Source of the DNA: Candidatus Caldipriscus sp. T1.2
GTDB lineage: Bacteria > Hydrothermota > Hydrothermia > LBFQ01
NCBI GenBank assembly: GCA_000980735.1
Contig: LBFQ01000068.1
Coordinates: 2,250 to 12,933, forward strand
Length of the DNA stretch: 10,684 nucleotides
Direction of reading: 5' to 3'
The notes beneath the pieces are model-generated. The model did no database searches. It saw only the letters and a program-made list of their open reading frames with translations, and was not told the origin of the DNA. Within the stretch, counting starts at the first letter, position 1, and each line of letters starts with the position of its first letter. Of this stretch, positions 6,169 through 10,684 are shown piece after piece. The position numbers were made by a program, and so were the translations under genes.

Positions 6169-6794
6169 AATATATCACCTCCGTTTGAGGAAAAAATCCT
6201 CTTTATCCTACCAAAAATCCCAAAAGGAACCCCAGCTACAAAGCCACCTATATGAGCCCACCAGGCTATGCCCGTCTCAATGCCGGAAATGGCATATATG
6301 TAATTCATCAGGATCCAAAATCCTATGAAAAAGTAAGCGGGGACCTTAACCAGATACCAAAATATATAAGTGTAGATCCCAGCATTTGGAAACATTATCA
6401 TATAAGCGGAGAGGATGCCGGATATTGCCCCGGATGCCCCAACGAGGGGTATATGAGAGTACGGATAAAAAATGGCGTGGAAAAGCGCCCCCATCACCCC
6501 AGCGGTTATGTAAAGTAAGAGAAAACCAAACTTTCCAAGCTCATCCTCCACATTATCCCCAAAGATGTAAAGGTAGTACATATTTCCGATGATATGGATC
6601 AGGTTTCCATGAAGGAACATATATGTTAATGTTTGGACCCATTCCCCGGAAAACCAAAACCTAACGGGCACAAATCCGAAATTGCGGGTTATATAATCGT
6701 CCTGAATTAGGAAAATTATGGAACTTAGAATTATGAAAAACCACATTAAAATCGGGCTTCTTTTTGATGGAATATCGTCACCTATCGGAAACAT
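6165..6794 (-). CDS. Rhomboid-family intramembrane serine protease
   Basis: The 209-residue polytopic protein has the rhomboid core: HGNLIHIIGNM at about 62-72 (H67 and N71 match the oxyanion-hole HxxxN pair of GlpG), GASGAISG at 119-126 with nucleophile S121, and AHIGGFVAG at 180-188 with catalytic H181. About six membrane helices can be seen, roughly 14-30, 53-75, 91-108, 117-135, 142-167 and 177-194. The RFWFSGEWVQTLTYMF stretch fits the L1 loop leading into the catalytic region. All catalytic residues are present, so activity is likely; the substrate is unknown. The start ATG 6794 lies inside the end of rpiB (17-bp overlap) and has only a weak AGAAG before it, suggesting coupling. It probably has no functional link to the metabolic genes around it. 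Confidence 0.93.
   Translation of the reverse strand: MFPIGDDIPSKRSPILMWFFIILSSIIFLIQDDYITRNFGFVPVRFWFSGEWVQTLTYMFLHGNLIHIIGNMYYLYIFGDNVEDELGKFGFLLLYITAGVMGALFHAIFYPYSHIPLVGASGAISGILSAYMIMFPNAGIYTYIFWYLVKVPAYFFIGFWILMNYIYAISGIETGIAWWAHIGGFVAGVPFGIFGRIKRIFSSNGGDIL
6174..6182 (-). promoter_or_regulatory. Perfect 9-nt Shine-Dalgarno for the CBS-like gene
   Basis: On the minus strand GGAGGTGAT is an exact complement of the canonical 16S rRNA 3' tail and lies 5 nt before the ATG at 6168. It is embedded in the last codons of the rhomboid gene (Gly-Gly-Asp). Together with the ATGA overlap this suggests strong re-initiation and high output of this gene relative to its neighbours. Confidence 0.85.
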
Positions 6795-7215
6795 CTTCTA
6801 TCATATCCACCCTTATTGAATGCCTACCACCCTCAAATGGTGTTGATATAAAATTTTTGACCCATCTGAGGGCTGTTTCCTCGTCCGTGTATATACTCCC
6901 AAAGCATATTATGTTCGCGTTATTGTGTCTCCTTGAAAGTTCAACGAGCTCATCGCTACATACATGAGCTGCCCTTACACCCCTAATCTTGTTCGCCGCT
7001 ATACTCATACCTATGCCAGTTGCGCATATTAAAACCCCAAAATCCGCCTCCTTCTTTGATACCGCAAGGGCTACCTTCTTTGCATAAATGGGATAATGCG
7101 TGCTTTCTTCCGAAAATGTCCCAAAATCCAAAACCTCAAAATCTTCCCTTAACTTTTCCTTCAAAAACTCTTTAAGTTTAAATCCCCTATGATCGCAACC
7201 TATTGCTATTTTCAT
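6778..7215 (-). CDS. rpiB: Ribose-5-phosphate isomerase B
   Basis: The enzyme interconverts ribose 5-phosphate and ribulose 5-phosphate in the non-oxidative pentose phosphate pathway. The 145 residues show the RpiB/LacAB fold: IGCDHRG at 5-11, YPIYA at 41-45, the active-site Cys in CATGIGMSIAANK (C64), RRHNNANI with H97, and GGRHSIRV near the end (129-136). The length is usual for the family. Presence of the Cys and His fits RpiB rather than a LacA/B subunit. The ATG start overlaps the gcvPB stop (ATGA 7215-7212), so it is translated as the second gene of the leftward operon. Confidence 0.95.
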   Translation of the reverse strand: MKIAIGCDHRGFKLKEFLKEKLREDFEVLDFGTFSEESTHYPIYAKKVALAVSKKEADFGVLICATGIGMSIAANKIRGVRAAHVCSDELVELSRRHNNANIICFGSIYTDEETALRWVKNFISTPFEGGRHSIRVDMIEDVSDR

Positions 7216-8645
7216 CCCTCAAAGAAAGAAACCTTTAATTCCTTCGCCGCCCTCACCTCGTCCAGTCTCCCTACTGGCGTATCATATGGTGCGTTCTTAA
7301 CCTTTTCTGGTTCCTTGTAAGCTTCCTCCTTTATCCTCTTCATAACCTCAGCAAATCTTTCAAGGGTTTCTTTTGTTTCAGTTTCCGTAGGTTCTATCAT
7401 TAAAGCCTCGGGGACTATTAGGGGGAAATAAACGGTGGGGGCGTGGAAACCGTAATCCAAAAGCCTTTTCGCTATATCAACCGCCTTAACCCCCGTTTCA
7501 TCCTTTATGGGCTTCGCACTTATCACAAACTCGTGCATACAGGTTGATGGATACTCCACCTTAAATTCATCCTCCAAGAGCTTCTTAAGGTAGTTGGCGT
7601 TTAAAACCGCATCCGCGGATGCCCTTTTCAACCCCTCAAAGCCCATGGAAAGGATATAAGCGTAAGCCCTAACCACCGCGAGGAAATGCCCATAAAACGT
7701 ATGAACTTTTCCTATGCTCTTTGGTAAGTTCCAATTAAAATAATAACCGTTTTCGGATCTTTCAATAACGGGAACAGGTAAGAACTCTTTCAGGTGTTCT
7801 TTAACGAGCAAAACCCCACCCCCCGGTCCCCCTCCCCCATGTGGCACCGAAAAGGTCTTATGCAGGTTTAAATGCATAACATCTACCCCCGTATCCCCGG
7901 GTTTTATCCACCCCATAAGGGCATTAAAGTTCGCCCCATCCATATAAACCAATCCCCCCGCCTTATGGACGAGATCGCATATCTCCCTTATCCTCCTTTC
8001 GTATAATCCTAAGGTGTTGGGGTTAGTTATCATAAGCCCCACCGTCCTTTCCGAAAGCTTGGACTTTAGATCATCTATTGATAGTAAGCCATCCTTATCG
8101 GACTTTACCTCAACGGCTTTGAACCCCGCCATAGATGCGGTTGCAGGGTTCGTACCGTGCGCGGAATCAGGTATTAAAACCTCGTCCCTGTTCCCTTCCC
8201 CTTTATCCTTCAAATACGCCTTTATTATCAGTATCCCAGTAAGCTCGCCATGGGCACCCGCGCTGGGCTGTAAGGTTCCCCCATCCATACCCGTAAGTTT
8301 CTTTAGTATCTCTATGGTTTCGTACATAACCTCCAACGCTCCTTGAACGAGATGGTCTGGGGTTAAAGGGTGTATGTTAGTAAATCCAGGAAACCTTGAT
8401 ACCTCCTCGTTGAGTTTTGGGTTGTACTTCATAGTGCAGGATCCCAACGGGTAAAAACCTATATCAACCGCATAGTTTAGTTGTGATAACCTTACATAAT
8501 GCCTAACCACTTCGTTTTCTGGAACTTCAACGAGATTTAATGGCGATTTCCTTTTGTATTCTTCGGGTATTTCCACATCTTCCTCAAAGTCGGGGAATGT
8601 ATAATTTCCCCTCCCTTCCTTATGTTTCTCAAATATAAGCTCCAT
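7212..8645 (-). CDS. gcvPB: Glycine dehydrogenase (decarboxylating) subunit 2, GcvPB
   Basis: This is the C-terminal, PLP-carrying half of the split P-protein of the glycine cleavage system, which decarboxylates glycine and passes the aminomethyl group to GcvH. Numbering from the ATG at 8645 (477 aa), the family blocks are FYPLGSCTMKYNPK (about 64-77), QPSAGAHGELTG (126-137), PDSAHGTNPA (159-168), YMDGANFNA (234-242), HLNLHKTFSVPHGGGGPG (258-275, Schiff-base lysine K263) and FHAPTVYFPL. The length is normal. An in-frame TTG at 8651 would add two residues; ATG is preferred by codon. It heads the leftward operon. Its partner gcvPA and the gcvT/gcvH genes are not adjacent, which is unusual for this split form. 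A -10-like box lies only 8 nt upstream. Confidence 0.96.
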   Translation of the reverse strand: MELIFEKHKEGRGNYTFPDFEEDVEIPEEYKRKSPLNLVEVPENEVVRHYVRLSQLNYAVDIGFYPLGSCTMKYNPKLNEEVSRFPGFTNIHPLTPDHLVQGALEVMYETIEILKKLTGMDGGTLQPSAGAHGELTGILIIKAYLKDKGEGNRDEVLIPDSAHGTNPATASMAGFKAVEVKSDKDGLLSIDDLKSKLSERTVGLMITNPNTLGLYERRIREICDLVHKAGGLVYMDGANFNALMGWIKPGDTGVDVMHLNLHKTFSVPHGGGGPGGGVLLVKEHLKEFLPVPVIERSENGYYFNWNLPKSIGKVHTFYGHFLAVVRAYAYILSMGFEGLKRASADAVLNANYLKKLLEDEFKVEYPSTCMHEFVISAKPIKDETGVKAVDIAKRLLDYGFHAPTVYFPLIVPEALMIEPTETETKETLERFAEVMKRIKEEAYKEPEKVKNAPYDTPVGRLDEVRAAKELKVSFFEG

Positions 8646-8653
8646 TTCCAAAA

Positions 8654-8659
8654 ATTCTA
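8654..8659 (-). promoter_or_regulatory. Candidate -10 box of the leftward gcvPB operon
   Basis: TAGAAT on the minus strand, ending 8 nt before the ATG at 8645, fits TANNNT and would place transcription start within about 2 nt of the start codon. No convincing -35 is seen 16-18 nt upstream. It lies in the 53-nt gap (8646-8698) that must hold promoters for both divergent units. Confidence 0.35.
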
Positions 8660-8683
8660 AAGTAGCAAGGTTTAATACGAGGG

Positions 8684-8689
8684 TAAAAT
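8684..8689 (+). promoter_or_regulatory. Candidate -10 box of the proline dehydrogenase unit
   Basis: TAAAAT ends 9 nt before the ATG at 8699, so a transcript from it would begin only 2-3 nt before the start codon. An alternative -10, TTTAAT at 8671-8676, would leave a short leader, but the only SD-like GGAG (8694-8697) is 1 nt from the ATG, too close to act normally. No clear -35 accompanies either. Confidence 0.3.
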
Positions 8690-8698
8690 TAACGGAGT

Positions 8699-9616
8699 AT
8701 GCCGATCCTTAGGAACCTGTTTATATACCTTTCCCATAACAAAACCCTTGAAAGGTTTTTGACGGGGAATTCGTTTGGTAGAAAGATATCAAGGAGGTTT
8801 GTAGCCGGAGAAAGTTTAGAGGAGCTGGAGGGGGTGGCAAGGAAACTTATAGAAGACGGTTTTCTCTTGACCGTCGCATATTTGGGGGAGCATTTTAAGG
8901 ACCTTGAAACCGTAAAGAGACACAAGGAGGAATATTTGAAATTGGCGGAGGTTTTGAAAAACTTCAATTCAAGGGCGGAAATCTCTTTAAAACCATCGCA
9001 GTTGGGAATGGAGCTTGGAAGGGAGGTTTTTTACGAAAACTTAAAGGAGATTTGTAAAGAGGCGAATAACATGGGCATTTACATAAACGTGGATGCTGAA
9101 GAATACAGAACGGTTTGGGATACGGTTGAGGTTGTTGAGAGGTTGAACGGGGAAGGTTTTAAGGTGGGAACGGTGATACAGGCTTACCTCTTTGATGCTG
9201 ATAAGATCCTTGAAAGGTTGGCAAAATTCAGGATAAACTTGAGATTAGTTAAGGGGGCATATAAGGAATCCCCAAAGGTTGCATATCAAAGGAAGAAGGA
9301 TATAGATGAAAGGTTTAAGGTATTGGCGGAGAAAATGTTGAGGATTGAAGGGGTATATCCCGAGTTTGGAACGCACGACGATAAGCTCATAAGGTACATA
9401 ATGGAATTTGGGGACAAGATCGGGAAGGACAAAACTTCTTACGAGTTTCAAATGTTGTACGGTGTAAGACAAAGGCTTCAGAGGGAGATATTGGATAAGG
9501 GATATAGGGTTAGGATATACCTGCCTTATGGAGATTATTGGTATCCTTACTTTATGAGGCGCCTTGCGGAGAAGCCATCAAATGCAATTTTGGTACTGAG
9601 GGGAGCATTTGGGTGA
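8699..9616 (+). CDS. Monofunctional proline dehydrogenase (FAD-dependent)
   Basis: The enzyme oxidises proline to pyrroline-5-carboxylate, passing electrons through FAD to the membrane quinone pool. The 305 residues match the length of single-domain Thermus/Bacillus-type PRODH. Seen in order: an N-terminal helical arm, EISLKPSQLG (94-103), GIYINVDAEE (126-135), GTVIQAYLFDA (157-167), RLVKGAYKES (182-191), FGTHD (223-227), FQMLYGVR (250-257), YLPYGDYWYPYFMRRLAEKPSN (274-295), with the paired Arg that binds the proline carboxylate. It forms a TIM barrel in the family. No pyrroline-5-carboxylate dehydrogenase lies beside it, so the second step must be elsewhere. It is transcribed away from gcvPB, and HPr follows 52 nt after its stop. 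Confidence 0.95.
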   Translation: MPILRNLFIYLSHNKTLERFLTGNSFGRKISRRFVAGESLEELEGVARKLIEDGFLLTVAYLGEHFKDLETVKRHKEEYLKLAEVLKNFNSRAEISLKPSQLGMELGREVFYENLKEICKEANNMGIYINVDAEEYRTVWDTVEVVERLNGEGFKVGTVIQAYLFDADKILERLAKFRINLRLVKGAYKESPKVAYQRKKDIDERFKVLAEKMLRIEGVYPEFGTHDDKLIRYIMEFGDKIGKDKTSYEFQMLYGVRQRLQREILDKGYRVRIYLPYGDYWYPYFMRRLAEKPSNAILVLRGAFG

Positions 9617-9657
9617 TCAATATTTGACTTGATTTGGTTGGGCTTAACCCTCAACTT

Positions 9658-9663
9658 TAAAAT
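9658..9663 (+). promoter_or_regulatory. Candidate -10 box of the HPr/Enzyme I unit
   Basis: TAAAAT lies in the 52-nt gap after proline dehydrogenase, 5 nt before the first GTG (9669) and 8 nt before the second (9672). No Shine-Dalgarno is visible before either GTG, which fits a leaderless mRNA. TTGGTT at 9634-9639 with an 18-nt spacer is a weak -35. A TTGACT at 9624-9629 is a good -35 hexamer but has no -10 at the right distance. Confidence 0.35.
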
Positions 9664-9668
9664 TCCCG

Positions 9669-9950
9669 GTGGTGAAGAAAGTTGTAGCGGAAGTGGAATT
9701 GAAAAATAGGTTGGGATTGCACGCCCGACCGAGTACAATGATCGCAAACTTGGCGAGCAACTTTAAGAGCGAGATTTTTATAGAGAGGATTTCGGATGGG
9801 ATGAGGGCAAACGCGAAGAGCGTATTTGGGGTAATGATGCTTGCAGCTCCAAAAGGTACGGTATTAAAAATAGAGGCGGAAGGAGAGGATGCGGAGGAGG
9901 CGGTGAAGGCATTAGTGGAACTCATAAATAGGGGGTTTGATGAAGACTGA
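9669..9950 (+). CDS. ptsH: HPr-family phosphocarrier protein
   Basis: HPr takes a phosphate from Enzyme I on a histidine and hands it on, in sugar PTS or in regulatory relays. The 93 residues show NRLGLHARPSTM with active H18, and NAKSVFGVMMLAAPKGTVLKI with S51 at the place of the regulatory Ser46 of Bacillus HPr. The spacing between them is two residues longer than in Bacillus because of a longer loop (ERISDGMRAN). Start is GTG 9669 or the adjacent GTG 9672; the second gives an MKKVV start and equals the box-to-start spacing of the other units. The 3' end overlaps the Enzyme I gene by 11 nt (9940-9950), so the two are translationally coupled. Confidence 0.93.
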   Translation: MVKKVVAEVELKNRLGLHARPSTMIANLASNFKSEIFIERISDGMRANAKSVFGVMMLAAPKGTVLKIEAEGEDAEEAVKALVELINRGFDED

Positions 9951-10684
9951 AGGGTACCTCTTCGGTAAATCCTTAGTTGGCGGAAAGGGGGAAGGGTACG
10001 TTGTAAAGCTTAAGGATGTAAAAATAAATGGGGATATATTCTCCCATCTTGAAAGGATCGCAAGGGAGTTAAAATCGGGGGATGATATCATATCTCAATT
10101 TGTGGCTGGGCTCTTGGAGGATAACTTGTTTAAGGAAAGGTTAAGGAAGGTTTTGGATCTTGGGTTTGATGTTGAGACCTCGATTAAGCTTGCCATAAAA
10201 CCCTTAATAGATAGATTGAAGAGTGAAAATCCGCAATTTGCATATAGGGCTCAGGAAATTGAAGAGATCTTTTCACAACTTGGGTACTTATCCCTCCTCA
10301 ACTTTGAAGGCGGGAAAAATTATGTTTTTGTCGGGGAAACGGTGTCTGTAGCTCTTGCCCTAAAGCTTAAAAAGGAGGGCTTTAAGGGATGTATAGTAAA
10401 ACACCTCAAAAGGGATTCCCATTCTGCTCTTATATTATCAAACGCGGGCATACCAACTATAGTTGGGATAGACCCTGAAAACCTTAAAGAAGGGGAATAC
10501 GTTTATCTGGATGGGGATCTTGGTATCGTATCGAGGGAGCCTATAAGCTCGGAAGGGGAAGAAAAGCAAAGGAGGGGTTATAAATTCAGAACAAAGAGGG
10601 GGGAGGAGGTTGAGATTTTGTTGAACTTGGACTTTCCGGATGATATATATTGGGTAAAGAGGTTTTCCACGGGCGTAGGGCTAT
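9940..10684 (+). CDS. Divergent PTS Enzyme I (PEP-protein phosphotransferase), 3' truncated
   Basis: Enzyme I autophosphorylates from PEP and charges HPr. The first 248 residues are in the window. Residues about 45-115 (FVAGLLEDNLF...FAYRAQEIEEIF) follow the HPr-binding helical domain, whose usual end is RAxDIxD. The swivel domain has RDSHSALILSNAGIPTIVG (157-175), where H161 corresponds to the phosphorylated His of TSH-type motifs. EVEILLNLDFPDDIYWVKRFSTGVGL (223-248) is the start of the PEP-binding barrel (usual ANIG.P.D....GA.GVGL). It is divergent: the usual SPGIA start is replaced by GKSLVGGKGEG, the Gly-Gly before the His motif is absent, and H161 sits about 28 residues earlier than in E. 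coli. It belongs to the Enzyme I family, but a variant (PtsP-like or regulatory) role cannot be excluded. It starts inside the HPr gene. Confidence 0.88.
   Translation, partial: MKTEGYLFGKSLVGGKGEGYVVKLKDVKINGDIFSHLERIARELKSGDDIISQFVAGLLEDNLFKERLRKVLDLGFDVETSIKLAIKPLIDRLKSENPQFAYRAQEIEEIFSQLGYLSLLNFEGGKNYVFVGETVSVALALKLKKEGFKGCIVKHLKRDSHSALILSNAGIPTIVGIDPENLKEGEYVYLDGDLGIVSREPISSEGEEKQRRGYKFRTKRGEEVEILLNLDFPDDIYWVKRFSTGVGL

Noticed and set aside
9634..9660. Hairpin-like GGTTGGG...CCCTCAAC as a terminator of proline dehydrogenase
   Set aside because: The stem is short, has a bulge, and is followed by TTTAAAATT rather than a run of T; it also overlaps the candidate HPr promoter.

Overview
The window reads as a gene-dense stretch of a bacterial chromosome, probably from a thermophile of an uncultured or poorly sampled lineage. 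This is inferred from arginine encoded almost only by AGG/AGA, frequent ATA, proteins rich in Lys, Glu, Ile and Tyr, compact proteins, and nearly every junction being a start/stop overlap. ruvB, rhomboid, rpiB, split gcvP and HPr/Enzyme I mark it as bacterial. A Shine-Dalgarno before the CBS-like gene is an exact 9-nt complement of a canonical 16S tail. Repeat proteins like the one at 1827-3482 occur, as far as I recall, in diderm lineages, but I cannot name the phylum. I see no mobile element, RNA gene, CRISPR array or phage gene. No gap between genes exceeds about 55 bases.

Layout: (A) 2-4992, + strand: the 3' part of a class-III aminotransferase, then ruvB, a large secreted-looking repeat protein, a TPR/membrane protein and a divergent RNase HII-like protein. 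These are mostly joined by 4-nt overlaps. The aminotransferase-ruvB junction is ATAA instead of ATGA, which makes ATA the apparent ruvB start codon. (B) 4982-8645, - strand: a tight operon read leftward: gcvPB, rpiB, a rhomboid protease, a cystathionine-beta-synthase/cysteine-synthase-like enzyme and a DUF167/YggU protein. Its last gene overlaps the end of block A tail to tail by 11 bp. (C) 8699-10684, + strand: a monofunctional proline dehydrogenase, then HPr and the first 248 codons of a divergent Enzyme I.

The metabolic genes (aminotransferase, glycine decarboxylase subunit 2, proline dehydrogenase, CBS-like enzyme) point to amino-acid use or interconversion. HPr and Enzyme I next to them, with no sugar-specific EII gene in view, could be a regulatory phosphorelay; that is inference. 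The parts most worth a second look are the 27-residue GDDxY/QG repeat protein with its coupled TPR/membrane partner, the RNase HII-like protein lacking a catalytic Asp and the GRG arginine, the ATA start of ruvB, and -10-like boxes placed 5-9 nt before the start codons at all three transcription-unit heads, suggesting leaderless mRNAs.
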